Position numbers and translations under genes: made by a program. From Paracoccus indicus (GTDB taxonomy: Bacteria; Pseudomonadota; Alphaproteobacteria; Rhodobacterales; Rhodobacteraceae): a stretch of DNA of 64,000 bases. The notes under the pieces were generated by a model. It made no database searches, was not told where the DNA came from, and was given only the letters and a program-made list of their open reading frames with translations. The DNA is taken from the NCBI RefSeq assembly GCF_003056335.1, contig NZ_PYWA01000007.1, positions 1 through 64,000 on the forward strand, written 5' to 3'. Numbering within the stretch: the stretch's first letter is position 1; every line of letters starts with the position of its first letter. Positions 9,087 to 18,092 of the stretch are shown here, one piece after another.

Positions 9087-9932
9087 ATGATGACGCCCCC
9101 CATTCCCGCATGGCAGCTTTATGGTGAAAGCTCGCCCTTTCCCGACATTCTGCACATGGAACGCATCCGTGACCGGGCCGCCGGGCTGGACTGGCGGATC
9201 GCGGCCCACCGCCATGCGCATCTGGCACAGATCTTCCTGCTGACGGACGGGCATGCGGCGATCAGGCTGGACGGCCAGTCCAACCAACCGCCCCTGCCGC
9301 TGATGCTGTTCATCCCGCCGAACATCGTCCACGGCTTCACCTTTTCTGCCGGGACCGAGGGCTGGGTCCTGACCCTGCCCGTCGAAAGCCACCCGATGCT
9401 GTTCGCCCCGACCAGCGAGATCGCGCCCCTTGCCACGGTCCCCGTGCTGGGCACCCCGTCCCCTGGGGCGCTAAACCTCGTGACATCGCTGCATTCGGCG
9501 TGGCGGGGGAACGCCCCCCTGCGGCGCACGCACTTGCAGGGCCTTCTGGTCCAGATGGTCTGCATGCTGTTGCAGGATCATGCCGCCGACAGCGCCCCCG
9601 TTCCACCCGCGCAGACGCGGCTGCTGCGCTTTTCCGAGCTGATCGCCCGCCATCATGCCCAGCATTGGAGCCTTGATCGCTATGCCGCCGAGATGGGGAT
9701 GTCGCCGCGCAATCTGGGGCGGCTGTGTCGCGCGCAGGCCGGGATGTCGGCACATGCGCTGATCGAAAACCACCTGATGCGCGAGGCGGCGCGCCTGCTG
9801 GCCTATACGCGAATGACGGCGCAGGCGATCGCCTATCAGCTGGGCTATCAGGACCCCAGCTATTTCAACCGCCGCTTTCGCAAGGTGATGGGCCTGTCGC
9901 CCGGCGCCTATCGCCAGCGACTAGAGGGATGA
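9087..9932 (+). CDS. pobR: AraC-family regulator divergent from pobA, PobR-like
   Basis: A 281-residue protein with an N-terminal cupin-like sensor domain (HRHAHLAQIFLLTDG, then FIPPNIVHGFTF) and a C-terminal AraC double helix-turn-helix. The second helix-turn-helix carries AIAYQLGYQDPSYFNRRF and GLSPGAYRQ. AraC/XylS-type PobR proteins activate pobA in response to 4-hydroxybenzoate in several proteobacteria, and the divergent placement supports that role. ATG codons at 9087 and 9090 both fit. The symbol rests on family and position, not on a tested effector. Confidence 0.85.
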   Translation: MMTPPIPAWQLYGESSPFPDILHMERIRDRAAGLDWRIAAHRHAHLAQIFLLTDGHAAIRLDGQSNQPPLPLMLFIPPNIVHGFTFSAGTEGWVLTLPVESHPMLFAPTSEIAPLATVPVLGTPSPGALNLVTSLHSAWRGNAPLRRTHLQGLLVQMVCMLLQDHAADSAPVPPAQTRLLRFSELIARHHAQHWSLDRYAAEMGMSPRNLGRLCRAQAGMSAHALIENHLMREAARLLAYTRMTAQAIAYQLGYQDPSYFNRRFRKVMGLSPGAYRQRLEG

Positions 9933-11246
9933 CACCGCCAGCGCGAAATCGCGCGCCTCGGAGGGGGCAACGCCCAGCCCCCGCGCGGCCAGCAGCTGCG
10001 GCCAGTCGTGGCCCGGCCATTCGCGCTGCGCCAGATCGGTCAGCTGGACGTCGTCGCGCGGGGCCATCTGGCACATCTGCTTGACCTTGGCTGCAGCCTC
10101 GATCCGGTCGATGCCGATCACCTGCACCAGCGCAAAGCTGAGCGCCTCGGCGTGGATGACGCCATTGCCGGTCTGCAGATCGGCCTGCATGGCCTGTGCA
10201 TCGGGCTGCAAGCGCGACAGCAGATCATCCGTCAGCGACAGCATCCTTCCCGTGCTGATGCACAGCTGCGGCAGGGTCAGCCATTCGGTGAACCACGCCG
10301 CGCCGTCGCGCTGTTGGCGGTGCAGCCCCGCGCCGGTCATGGTGGCCGCCAATCCCAGCACCTGCCGCGACAACGCCGCCAGCGCCGCCGCCATCACCGG
10401 GTTCTGTTTCTGCGGCATGGTCGAGGACCCGCCGCCCCCGCTGATCGCCACCAGTCCCAGACCCGATTGGGTCATCAGCAGCAGATCCTCGGCCATCTTG
10501 CCGAGGCTGGCGGCCAGCGATGCCATCCAACCCGCAAGGGTCGCCATGCCGCTGCGATCGCTGTGCCAGGCATGGCTCGGATCGCGCAGGTTCAACGCCC
10601 GCGCCAGTTCGGCCCTGATCTGTGCACCCTGATCGCCCATGGCCGAGAGCGTGCCCGCCGCGCCCGCCAGCGATACCCGCAACACGGCAGCGCGCAGGCG
10701 GTCCATGTCCCTCAGGGCTTCAATCAGCGGCCAGCCCCAGCCCGCGACGACCGCGCCGAATGTGGTCGGCGTCGCCAGCTGACCATAGGTTCGCGCGCCC
10801 ATCTGCAGATCGGCGTGGTCTTGCGCCATCTGCCCAAGGCGGGTCAGCAGGTCGCCAAGCCGCCCCTGCCACAGGTCCAGCACGGGGCGCAGTCGCAGGG
10901 CCAGCCCCGTGTCCATGATGTCCTGACTGGTCGCGCCCCAATGCAGATATTGCGCATGATCCGCGGGGATCTGCGCGCGCATGGCCTGCACCAGCGCCGG
11001 AACCGGCACGCCGTTCCGGGCCGTGGCCGTGGCAAGCGTGGCTGGGTCGATCTGCATGTCGGCGCAGGCGGCAGAAATTGCCGCCCCCGAGGCTGCGGGG
11101 ATCAACCCCGCCTGCCCCTGCACTTGCGCCAGTGCGCCTTCGGTTCGGATCATCGCCGACAGCTCGGCCCTGGCGGTGAACTGCGCAGCGGTGGCCTCAT
11201 CGCCGAACAGTTCGGAATAAAGCGGGCTGTCGGCGGGTCCCGTCAT
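9921..11246 (-). CDS. pcaB: 3-carboxy-cis,cis-muconate cycloisomerase
   Basis: A 441-residue member of the fumarase/aspartase superfamily. It converts 3-carboxy-cis,cis-muconate, the product of protocatechuate ring opening, to 4-carboxymuconolactone. The superfamily signature is GGGGSSTMPQKQNPV, and HWGATSQDIMDTGLALRL is the PcaB-type substrate loop. The ATG at 11246 overlaps the stop of the upstream scoB-like gene (ATGA). The frame is open further upstream, but that part lies inside scoB. It is the last gene of the minus-strand pca operon, unlike many clusters where pcaB sits next to pcaC/D. Confidence 0.93.
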   Translation of the reverse strand: MTGPADSPLYSELFGDEATAAQFTARAELSAMIRTEGALAQVQGQAGLIPAASGAAISAACADMQIDPATLATATARNGVPVPALVQAMRAQIPADHAQYLHWGATSQDIMDTGLALRLRPVLDLWQGRLGDLLTRLGQMAQDHADLQMGARTYGQLATPTTFGAVVAGWGWPLIEALRDMDRLRAAVLRVSLAGAAGTLSAMGDQGAQIRAELARALNLRDPSHAWHSDRSGMATLAGWMASLAASLGKMAEDLLLMTQSGLGLVAISGGGGSSTMPQKQNPVMAAALAALSRQVLGLAATMTGAGLHRQQRDGAAWFTEWLTLPQLCISTGRMLSLTDDLLSRLQPDAQAMQADLQTGNGVIHAEALSFALVQVIGIDRIEAAAKVKQMCQMAPRDDVQLTDLAQREWPGHDWPQLLAARGLGVAPSEARDFALAVSSL

Positions 11247-11884
11247 GCGACGATTGTTGCCTGTGTTGCTTGGCGGATCTGGTCTTCGGAGATGCCTTCG
11301 GCCAGTTCGACGATCTTCAGGCCGCCGGGCACCACGTCCAAGACGCCGAGATTGGTTATGATGCGGTCCACGACGCCCTTGCCGGTCAGTGGCAGCGTGC
11401 ATTCGCGCAGGATCTTGCTCTCGCCTGCCTTGTTCTGATGGTCCATGACGACGATCACGCGGCCGACGCCCGCGACCAGATCCATCGCGCCGCCCATGCC
11501 CTTGATCAGCTTGCCGGGGATCATCCAGTTGGCCAGATCGCCGTTCTCGGCCACCTCCATTGCGCCAAGGATGGCGGCGGCGATCTTGCCGCCGCGGATC
11601 ATCCCGAAGCTGGTCGCACTGTCGAAATAGCTGGTGCGGTCCAGTTCCGTGATGGTCTGCTTGCCGGCGTTGATCAGGTCGGGGTCTTCCTCGCCCTCAT
11701 AGGGGAAGGGGCCCATGCCCAGCATGCCGTTTTCGGATTGCAGGGTGATGTCCTTGTCGCCCACGTAATTGGCCACCAGCGTCGGGATGCCGATCCCGAG
11801 GTTGACGTACATGCCGTCCTCCAGCTCCTCGGCCGCGCGGGCGGCCATGCGGTTGCGGTCCCAGCCCTTGGGTGCCTCGGTCAT
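11243..11884 (-). CDS. scoB: 3-oxoacid CoA-transferase subunit B, ScoB type (PcaJ position)
   Basis: A 213-residue beta subunit of a heterodimeric CoA-transferase. VNLGIGIPTLVANYV and LQSENGMLGMGPFP are present; the Glu in SENG is the catalytic residue that carries CoA. The N-terminus GWDRNRMAARAAEELEDG resembles succinyl-CoA:acetoacetate transferases more than pseudomonad PcaJ. In this operon it could activate beta-ketoadipate (PcaJ role) or acetoacetate released by the neighbouring BKACE enzyme. It overlaps scoA and pcaB by ATGA junctions at both ends. The family is sure; the substrate is open. Confidence 0.85.
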   Translation of the reverse strand: MTEAPKGWDRNRMAARAAEELEDGMYVNLGIGIPTLVANYVGDKDITLQSENGMLGMGPFPYEGEEDPDLINAGKQTITELDRTSYFDSATSFGMIRGGKIAAAILGAMEVAENGDLANWMIPGKLIKGMGGAMDLVAGVGRVIVVMDHQNKAGESKILRECTLPLTGKGVVDRIITNLGVLDVVPGGLKIVELAEGISEDQIRQATQATIVA

Positions 11885-12588
11885 CACGCGTCCTCCTTCT
11901 TGCGGGTGGTGCGCTGCTCGATGCGCTTTTCGTGGGTGCCCTGCACGATCCGGTGGACATAGATGCCCGGCAGGTGGATCTGGTCGGGGTCGAGGCTGCC
12001 GCGCGGGACGATCTCCTCGACCTCGGCGACGCAGATCTTGCCGCACATGGCGGCGGGCGGGTTGAAGTTGCGGGCGGTCTTGCGGAAGACCAGGTTGCCG
12101 GTGTCATCGGCCTTCCAGGCCTTCACGATCGACAGGTCGGCGACGATGCCGCGTTCCAGGATGTGGGTCTGGCCGTCGAAATCCTTGTGCTCCTTGCCCT
12201 CGGCGATCATCGTGCCGACGCCGGTCTTGGTATAGAAGCCCGCGATGCCGCTGCCCCCGGCGCGCATGCGTTCGGCCAGGGTGCCTTGGGGGTTGAACTC
12301 CAGCTCAAGCTCCTTCGACAGATACTGGCGCATGAATTCTGCGTTCTCGCCGACATAGCTGCTGATCATCTTGCGGATCTGGCGGGTCTGCAGCAGGATC
12401 CCCAGCCCGAAGTCGTCGATGCCGCAATTGTTGCTGGCGATGGTCAGATCCTTCGTGCCCGCATCGCGGATCGCCGCGATCAGCAGTTCCGGAATGCCGC
12501 AGAGCCCGAAGCCCCCCGCCGCGATGAACATCCCGTCGTGCAAGACACCCTCGAGCGCCTCGGACGCCGTCCCGTAAACCTTCTTCAT
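11884..12588 (-). CDS. scoA: 3-oxoacid CoA-transferase subunit A, ScoA type (PcaI position)
   Basis: A 234-residue alpha subunit. The N-terminal CoA-binding loop is AAGGFGLCGIPELLI, followed by SNNCGIDDFGLGILL, SYVGENAEF, TGVGTMIAEGKEHKDF and RKTARNFNP. From memory these blocks match ScoA of succinyl-CoA:3-ketoacid transferases nearly word for word. Pseudomonad PcaI differs at the same places (GGFGTAGMP, SNNAGNGEIG). It forms the enzyme with the overlapping subunit B. The ATG at 12588 is preceded two bases away by the stop of the BKACE gene, so the four genes are one transcript. Confidence 0.85.
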   Translation of the reverse strand: MKKVYGTASEALEGVLHDGMFIAAGGFGLCGIPELLIAAIRDAGTKDLTIASNNCGIDDFGLGILLQTRQIRKMISSYVGENAEFMRQYLSKELELEFNPQGTLAERMRAGGSGIAGFYTKTGVGTMIAEGKEHKDFDGQTHILERGIVADLSIVKAWKADDTGNLVFRKTARNFNPPAAMCGKICVAEVEEIVPRGSLDPDQIHLPGIYVHRIVQGTHEKRIEQRTTRKKEDA

Positions 12589-12590
12589 GC

Positions 12591-13430
12591 CTACACCTTC
12601 GTTTTCAGACCCAAGATGTCGCGCGCCTGCTGCCAGGTCGCGACGGGGCGTTCGTATTTCTCGCACAGTTCGACCGCGCGCCGCACCAATGCCGCATTCG
12701 ACGGCGCCAGCGTGTCGCGGTCAATGCGGACGTTGTCTTCCAGACCGGTGCGCGCGTGCCCACCCGATGAAATCGCCCATTCGTTCAGCACGATCTGGTT
12801 CGGGCCGATACCTGCCGCGCACCAGGGCACATCCTGACCGAAGAGGCGCCTGACCGTGTGGATGTAGTAATTGAAGACATCGCGATCGACCGGCATGGCA
12901 TTCTTGACGCCCATCACGAACTGCACATAGGGGCGGTTCGGCAGGCGCCCATCCTTGTGCATGATCGCCGCCTGCAGGATGTGAGACAGGTCGAAGGCCT
13001 CGATTTCGGGCATCACGCCATGGGCGACCATCTCGGCGGCCAGCCAATCGACCAGCTCGGGGCTGTTCTCATAGACGCGGTTGGGGAAGTTGTTCGACCC
13101 CACCGCAAGGGATGCCATGTCCGGCGACAGTCGCAACATGCCCCCGCGGTCGCGCCCTGCCCCGGACCGGCCGCCGGTGGACAGCTGCACGATCATGCCG
13201 GGGCAATGCTTCCGCAATCCTTCCAGCAGCAGGGCAAAACGTTCGGGATCGCTGGTGGGCTTACCCGCGTCGTCGCGCACGTGGCAATGGGCGATGGTCG
13301 CACCGGACTCGAAGGCCTCTTGCGTGGATTCGATCTGTTCCGCGATGCTGATCGGAACGGCGGGATTGTTTTCCTTGCCGGGCAAGGAGCCGGTGATGGC
13401 CACGCAGATGATGCAAGCGTTGTCAGACAT
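12591..13430 (-). CDS. Beta-keto acid cleavage enzyme (BKACE, DUF849 family)
   Basis: A 279-residue TIM-barrel protein of the 3-keto-5-aminohexanoate cleavage family. Conserved blocks are VAITGSLPGKENNPAVP at the N-terminus, GATIAHCHVRDDAGKPT with a zinc-ligand HxH, QLSTGGRSGAGRDR, and PEIEAFDLSH. Family members condense a beta-keto acid with acetyl-CoA to give acetoacetate plus the CoA ester of the shortened acid. Placed in the pca operon, the likely substrate is beta-ketoadipate, giving succinyl-CoA and acetoacetate. The start at ATG 13430 is chosen because it directly precedes the conserved strand and overlaps the pcaG end by 8 bp. Substrate is inferred from context. Confidence 0.85.
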   Translation of the reverse strand: MSDNACIICVAITGSLPGKENNPAVPISIAEQIESTQEAFESGATIAHCHVRDDAGKPTSDPERFALLLEGLRKHCPGMIVQLSTGGRSGAGRDRGGMLRLSPDMASLAVGSNNFPNRVYENSPELVDWLAAEMVAHGVMPEIEAFDLSHILQAAIMHKDGRLPNRPYVQFVMGVKNAMPVDRDVFNYYIHTVRRLFGQDVPWCAAGIGPNQIVLNEWAISSGGHARTGLEDNVRIDRDTLAPSNAALVRRAVELCEKYERPVATWQQARDILGLKTKV

Positions 13431-14034
13431 CGAGAAACACCGTTTCGTTGTCGCCCTGCAGGCGAATGTCAAAGCGATAGACACCGTCGGCGGTCTTTTC
13501 CGCGATCAGCGTCCGGCGGCGATGGTCCTGTTCGACCAGGTTCAGGACCGGATCGGCCGAATTGTCCTCATCCCCGAAATAGAGCCGCGTGTTCAGGCCC
13601 AGGTTTATCCCCCGCGCGACCAGCCACAGGTTCAGATGCGGGGCGGCGACGGTCCCGCCCTTCATGGGCACCGGACCCGGCTTGATCGTCTCGATGGCGA
13701 AATCGCCGCTGTCGAAATCGGGGATCACGCGGCCGAAACCCCGAAAGCCTGGGGCCGCATCGGCGTGGCGCGGATCGTCGGGGTGGGGATAGATGCCATT
13801 GGCGTCGGCCTGCCAGATCTCGATCATCACGTCCTTGACCGCGGCCCCCATGCCGTCGATCACGCGCCCCTCGATCCGGACGCGCGTGCCGGGGGTGTCC
13901 TCGGGGGCGATCTGCGTGCCCAATTCGCGACGATAGATGTCGAAACCGGCCGCGGCAGGCGCCAGACCGATATGGACGTAGGGGCCCGCCGTCTGCGAGG
14001 GGGTTTCCTTCAGGTATTGCAAGGGTTGCGGCAT
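13423..14034 (-). CDS. pcaG: Protocatechuate 3,4-dioxygenase alpha subunit
   Basis: A 203-residue intradiol dioxygenase subunit. With PcaH it forms the non-heme Fe(III) enzyme that opens protocatechuate to 3-carboxy-cis,cis-muconate. The N-terminus has TPSQTAGPYVHIGLAP and the core has IEIWQADANGIYPHPDD. The region after VAAPHLNLWLVARGINLGL corresponds to the beta-subunit iron site but lacks its Tyr and His ligands, as expected for the alpha chain. The ATG lies one base after the pcaH stop, in keeping with 1:1 production. Confidence 0.95.
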   Translation of the reverse strand: MPQPLQYLKETPSQTAGPYVHIGLAPAAAGFDIYRRELGTQIAPEDTPGTRVRIEGRVIDGMGAAVKDVMIEIWQADANGIYPHPDDPRHADAAPGFRGFGRVIPDFDSGDFAIETIKPGPVPMKGGTVAAPHLNLWLVARGINLGLNTRLYFGDEDNSADPVLNLVEQDHRRRTLIAEKTADGVYRFDIRLQGDNETVFLDV

Positions 14035-14035
14035 G

Positions 14036-14755
14036 TCAGCTCCCCTCGGGCCGGTTTTCGAAGAGGGTCGAGCGGCGCCCCCGCAGCACGATGTCGAACT
14101 TGTAGGCCAGATGATCCAAGGGCGCGGCGGCATTCAGGTCCAAGGGCGCGATCAGGGTGTCGATGGCCTTGGGATCGGGGATGGATTTCACAATGGGGCA
14201 ATGCGCGATCAGCGGGTCGCCCTCGAAATACATCTGGGTGATCAGGCGCTGCGCGAAGGACGTCCCGAAGACCGAGACATGGATATGCGCGGGCCGCCAA
14301 TTGTTGACCCAGTTGCGCCAAGGATAGGCGCCCGGCTTGATGGTCAGGAAGTGATAGCGCCCCTGAGCATCGGTCAGCGTGCGCCCGCAGCCGCCGAAAT
14401 TCGGATCGATCGGCGCAAGATAGTGGTCCTTCTTGTGACGATAGCGCCCGCCCGCGTTGGCCTGCCATATCTCGACCAGGGTGTCGGGGACCGGACGCGC
14501 ATCCTCGTCCAGCACGCGGCCATGGACCAGGATGCGTTCACCGATGGCGTCGCCGGTCTTGGCGTAATTCACGATAAGGTTGTTGTCGATGGCGTCGATA
14601 TCGCCATGCCCGAAGGTCGGGCCGGTCAATTCGCATACCCCGCCCTGCAGCGACAGCTGCGCCAGCCGGGGCGACCGCGCGACCGAGGTCTTGTAGTCCG
14701 GCGTCAGCGCGGGGGGATGCCACCAGCGGTCGCGTTGATAAAGCTCGGTCGTCAT
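14036..14755 (-). CDS. pcaH: Protocatechuate 3,4-dioxygenase beta subunit
   Basis: A 239-residue catalytic subunit. The four Fe(III) ligands can be placed by alignment with the Pseudomonas enzyme: Y105 ([14 protein letters not shown]), Y144 (AYPWRNW), and H157 and H159 (WRPAHIHV). R154 corresponds to the conserved active-site arginine. IEIWQ-type and GGCGRTLTD blocks are also present. The ATG overlaps the pcaC stop (ATGA). Length is normal for PcaH. Confidence 0.96.
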   Translation of the reverse strand: MTTELYQRDRWWHPPALTPDYKTSVARSPRLAQLSLQGGVCELTGPTFGHGDIDAIDNNLIVNYAKTGDAIGERILVHGRVLDEDARPVPDTLVEIWQANAGGRYRHKKDHYLAPIDPNFGGCGRTLTDAQGRYHFLTIKPGAYPWRNWVNNWRPAHIHVSVFGTSFAQRLITQMYFEGDPLIAHCPIVKSIPDPKAIDTLIAPLDLNAAAPLDHLAYKFDIVLRGRRSTLFENRPEGS

Positions 14756-15144
14756 CTGGCGTCCTCCTGCGCGGCATCATGCTGGGCGAAAATCTCCTTG
14801 GCCAGTTTGATGGCGTGATTGGCGCGGGGCACGCCCGCATAGATGGCGACATGCATCAGCGCCTCGATCACGTCGTCGCGGCTGGCACCGGTGTTCGGGA
14901 TCGATCGCAGGTGCAGCGCCAACTCGCCGTCATTGCCCAGCCCCGCCAGCAGCGCGATGGTCATCATCGAGCGTTCGCGCAGCGTGATCGTGTCGCGCGC
15001 CCAGACATGGCCCCATGCGGCATCGGCGATCAGCGATTGGAAGGGTTCGTCGAAGCCGGTCTTCTGCGCCTCGGCGCGGGCGACATGGTCGCTGCCCAGG
15101 ACGCGGCGGCGGATCGCCATTCCCTTGTCTCTCAGTTCGGTCAT
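14752..15144 (-). CDS. pcaC: 4-carboxymuconolactone decarboxylase
   Basis: A 130-residue protein of the carboxymuconolactone decarboxylase family. It converts 4-carboxymuconolactone to beta-ketoadipate enol-lactone. Typical blocks are [34 protein letters not shown] and [19 protein letters not shown], the last with the family's conserved His. The start at 15144 overlaps the pcaD stop. It is a stand-alone PcaC, not the PcaL fusion with PcaD found in some bacteria. Confidence 0.95.
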   Translation of the reverse strand: MTELRDKGMAIRRRVLGSDHVARAEAQKTGFDEPFQSLIADAAWGHVWARDTITLRERSMMTIALLAGLGNDGELALHLRSIPNTGASRDDVIEALMHVAIYAGVPRANHAIKLAKEIFAQHDAAQEDAR

Positions 15145-15923
15145 CGGGCGTGCCTTTCCAGAAACGGGGCAATGATCGCGGCATGGGCGGCGGGGGTTTC
15201 CACGCAGGGCAGATGTCCCGCGCCCGGAATGATGTCGAAGCTGGCGTCCTTGATCAGCGCGGCGGTCGCCTGCACCAGATCGGGGGGCGAGGCGCCATCC
15301 TCGGACCCGGCGATGACGGCGGTGGGCAGGTCCAGCGCGGCGGTGGCCTGCGTCTGATCGGCACCCGCCAGCGCATGGCAGGCCGCGACATAGCCATCGG
15401 CCGAGGTGCGGGCCAGCATATTGCGCCACAGCGCCAAATCGGGCGTGGCGCGGAAGTCGGGGCCGAACCAGCGCTGCATGACGCCATCGGCCATCGCGGG
15501 CAGCCCGTCGCGGCGCACGGCCTCGATGCGGTCCCGCCAGCTTTCGGCTGTGCCCAACCTGGCGGCGGTGTTCGACAGCACCAATGCGCGGATCAGATCG
15601 GGGTGCTGGCTGGCCACGGCCTGGCCGATCAGACCGCCGATGGACAGGCCCACGAAGACCACCGGCGCTTGGGCGACATGGGCAATCAGCGCTGCCACAT
15701 CATCGACGTGATCCTGAAGCCGGTCGGCCTGCCCCAGATCGGACAGCCCATGCCCCTGCTTGTCATAGCGCAGATAGCGCAACCCCTGCGGCAGCATCGG
15801 CAAAAGCGCATCCCACAACCGCAGATCGGTCCCAAGCGAATTGGCGAAGACCACCACCGGCGCATCATCCGGTCCCTCGACACGATAGTGCAGCGCACCA
15901 TAGGCACGGTTCAAGACTTGCAT
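15141..15923 (-). CDS. pcaD: 3-oxoadipate enol-lactonase
   Basis: A 260-residue alpha/beta hydrolase that opens beta-ketoadipate enol-lactone to beta-ketoadipate. The nucleophile serine is in GLSIGGLIGQ, the acid is in IAGSEDGASPP, and the histidine is in GAGHLPCVETP. The oxyanion region FANSLGTDLRLWD and RYDKQGHGLSD are PcaD hallmarks. Just upstream on the minus strand lies GGAGGAG about seven bases before the ATG, a strong ribosome site for the first gene of the eight-gene operon pcaD-C-H-G-BKACE-scoA-scoB-pcaB. Confidence 0.95.
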   Translation of the reverse strand: MQVLNRAYGALHYRVEGPDDAPVVVFANSLGTDLRLWDALLPMLPQGLRYLRYDKQGHGLSDLGQADRLQDHVDDVAALIAHVAQAPVVFVGLSIGGLIGQAVASQHPDLIRALVLSNTAARLGTAESWRDRIEAVRRDGLPAMADGVMQRWFGPDFRATPDLALWRNMLARTSADGYVAACHALAGADQTQATAALDLPTAVIAGSEDGASPPDLVQATAALIKDASFDIIPGAGHLPCVETPAAHAAIIAPFLERHAR

Positions 15924-16000
15924 AAGGGCTCCTCCGGTCCATAACGTAGCATGACGAAAACTTGCCGAATAATGCCGATTACGCCGTGGTTCATGCCCAT

Positions 16001-16918
16001 ATGATCATGCATCCTGCCATCAAGCTGCGCCACATCCGCGCCTTTCTGGACATCGCGGCAGCCGGCACGCTGACCGCCGTCGCCCGCGCGCAGGGCATCA
16101 CCCAACCCGCCCTGTCACGCACCCTGGCCGAACTGGAGGATCTGCTGGGCACCACCCTTTTCCTGCGCGAGAAGCGGCGGCTGATCCTGACCGAGAATGG
16201 CGTGCTGTTCCGCCAGCATGCGGCATCGGCCGTGCAGATGTTGCACGCAGGGGTCGAGGCGCTGCATCCGTCGGGGCATGGCGGCAGGTTGCGGGTGGGG
16301 GTCTTGCCGACGGCGGCCACCCGGCTGTTCCCGCGCGTGGCCCTGCGCTTTCGTGAAGCGGCCCCCAAGGTCACGCTGGCGGTCGAGACGGGGCCGCATT
16401 CCCACCTGGTTCGCCTGCTGCGCGATGGCGGCATCGACCTGATGATCGGGCGAATGCCTGCGGCGAACGACATGGCCGGTCTGAGGTTCGAGCATCTCTA
16501 CGAAGACCGGATCGCACTGGTCTCGGCTGCGGGGCATCCGATGCGGGGCCGACCGGTGGAAGAGGCGCTGGCCGAATGCCCCCTGATCCTGCCACCTGCG
16601 GATGCTTTGATCCGGCGCGCGGTCGACGAATACCTGCTGGCGCGCAATCTGACCTCACTGCAACCGGCCTTCGAAACAGCGGCCCTTGCGGTCGGGCGCG
16701 GGATCTTGGCCGGGTCCGATGCATTGTGGTTCATTTCACGCGGCGTGGTCGAGGATGAACTGGACCGTGGCGAGCTGGCGCAATGGTCGACCGACGCGGG
16801 CTTTCTGTCGGGCGCAGTCGGCCTGACACGCAGACAGGGCGGTCCCGTTCCGCCGTCGCTGGACCTGCTGGCACGCTTGACGCATGAAACCGTCGCAAGC
16901 GGCGATTGGCGCGGATGA
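16001..16918 (+). CDS. pcaQ: LysR-family regulator divergent from pcaD, PcaQ-like
   Basis: A 305-residue LysR-type regulator. The helix-turn-helix is at about residues 17-60 (AFLDIAAAGTLTAVARAQG, then QPALSRTLAELEDLLG), and a substrate-binding effector domain follows from GRLRVGVLPTAATRLFP. PcaQ proteins activate pca operons in alphaproteobacteria in response to beta-carboxymuconate-type inducers, and the divergent position matches. Possible starts in frame are TTG 15962, ATG 16001 and ATG 16007; 16001 is chosen by closeness to the fold. The 83-bp gap to pcaD holds TAAT-N4-ATTA at 15970-15981, but I do not see the published ATAACC-N4-GGTTAA PcaQ motif intact. Confidence 0.85.
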   Translation: MIMHPAIKLRHIRAFLDIAAAGTLTAVARAQGITQPALSRTLAELEDLLGTTLFLREKRRLILTENGVLFRQHAASAVQMLHAGVEALHPSGHGGRLRVGVLPTAATRLFPRVALRFREAAPKVTLAVETGPHSHLVRLLRDGGIDLMIGRMPAANDMAGLRFEHLYEDRIALVSAAGHPMRGRPVEEALAECPLILPPADALIRRAVDEYLLARNLTSLQPAFETAALAVGRGILAGSDALWFISRGVVEDELDRGELAQWSTDAGFLSGAVGLTRRQGGPVPPSLDLLARLTHETVASGDWRG

Positions 16919-16962
16919 CCCTGTTTCCGGATACGTCCCAGAGCCTTAACGTCGCGATACGA

Positions 16963-18090
16963 CTATCCCGCGCGCGCAATCTCGGCTGCTGGGGGAAGTT
17001 CGATCGCGGCGTAATCGGGGGCGGTTGCGGGGGCATCGCGGTTGGCGATGGCAAGACGATAGAGCGCCTCGTAACGGTCCAGCATCGCATTCATGCCGAA
17101 CAGACGGACCGCGCGGTCCCTGACCGCGCGGCGCGGAACCTGGATCGCGCGCAGCAGCGCCTTGTCCAGATCCTGCCCGTCCGGCGCGGCATAGCTGCCC
17201 GATGGGCCGACGACCTCTGCCACCGCGCCCATGCGAATGGCCGCGACGGGGGTGCCGCAGGCCATCGCCTCCAGCGCGGTCAGTCCGAAGGGTTCGTTCC
17301 ACTGCGGCGTGAACAGCATGACCGAGGCACGCCCGTATTCCGCCGCCAGTTCGTCCCCCGAAAGATGCCCGCCAAAGCGGATGCTGTCCGACAGCGCAGG
17401 CCTGATCCGGCTGTCGAAATAGGCTTGATCCTCGATATTGCCGAAGATGACCAAGGGGACGTCGGCGCGACGGGCCGCCTCGATGGCCAGATGCGTGCCC
17501 TTGTTGGGCGTGATGCGTCCGGCCCAGATGGCGTGCCCCTTCCCTTCCGGCGCAAAGGGCCACCTCCGCATGTCGATGCCATTCGGTACCACGTGACAGG
17601 ACGCAGGCGCGCCATCGGGCCAATATTCCGCCAGATGGGTCCGCGAACAGGCGGTCACCTGATGCCAAGGGGCAACGCTGTCGCGCATCGCCCGCAGCAG
17701 CGCGTCGAAAGGCGGCACATGCAATGATGTCACCATCGGCATCCGGTCGCGGCGCGACAGGCGCGGCGGAAAGCGGTGCAACCCGTTATTGTGCACCACG
17801 TCAAAGCCCTGGGCGGCGATCCATTGCAATGCCCGGTCATGGCTGTCGTCCAGATAGGCGTTCAACCGTTCGGTCCCATGAAAACGGTGCCACGGCAGAT
17901 CGGCGTCGTAATGGCGAACCATCAGCGGATGCAGCGCCGTATCAAGGCGACTGTCGCCCGCCGCGATGACGGTGACATCGTGACCCCGCGCCTTCAGCCC
18001 ATGTGCCAGATGCCAGGCATGCGCCTCCATACCGCCCATGAAGGGGGCGGCGATGGGGTGGCGCGGATGTGCCAGCAGCGCGATCTTCAT
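16963..18090 (-). CDS. Glycosyltransferase family 4
   Basis: A 375-residue GT-B glycosyltransferase. The N-terminal donor/acceptor loop is in HPIAAPFMGGMEAHAWHLAHGL and the C-terminal domain has the family motif EPFGLTALEAMACGTPVAA (E-x7-E). GRITPNKGTHLAIEAA marks the hinge. It should transfer a sugar from a nucleotide or phospho-sugar donor in the cytosol; donor and acceptor are unknown. A GTG at 18096 would overlap the upstream stop, but ATG 18090 fits the alignment better. It is the last of four glycosyltransferase-type genes on one transcript. Confidence 0.85.
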   Translation of the reverse strand: MKIALLAHPRHPIAAPFMGGMEAHAWHLAHGLKARGHDVTVIAAGDSRLDTALHPLMVRHYDADLPWHRFHGTERLNAYLDDSHDRALQWIAAQGFDVVHNNGLHRFPPRLSRRDRMPMVTSLHVPPFDALLRAMRDSVAPWHQVTACSRTHLAEYWPDGAPASCHVVPNGIDMRRWPFAPEGKGHAIWAGRITPNKGTHLAIEAARRADVPLVIFGNIEDQAYFDSRIRPALSDSIRFGGHLSGDELAAEYGRASVMLFTPQWNEPFGLTALEAMACGTPVAAIRMGAVAEVVGPSGSYAAPDGQDLDKALLRAIQVPRRAVRDRAVRLFGMNAMLDRYEALYRLAIANRDAPATAPDYAAIELPPAAEIARAG

Positions 18091-18092
18091 GG

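Noticed and set aside
11243..12588. Calling the CoA-transferase subunits PcaI/PcaJ outright
   Set aside because: Conserved blocks look closer to ScoA/ScoB than to pseudomonad PcaIJ, and a BKACE gene offers another substrate. The neutral ScoAB-type call is safer.
15924..16000. A PcaQ box between pcaD and the LysR gene
   Set aside because: The published ATAACC-N4-GGTTAA pattern is not intact; ATAACG and a TAAT-N4-ATTA are present but too weak to call.
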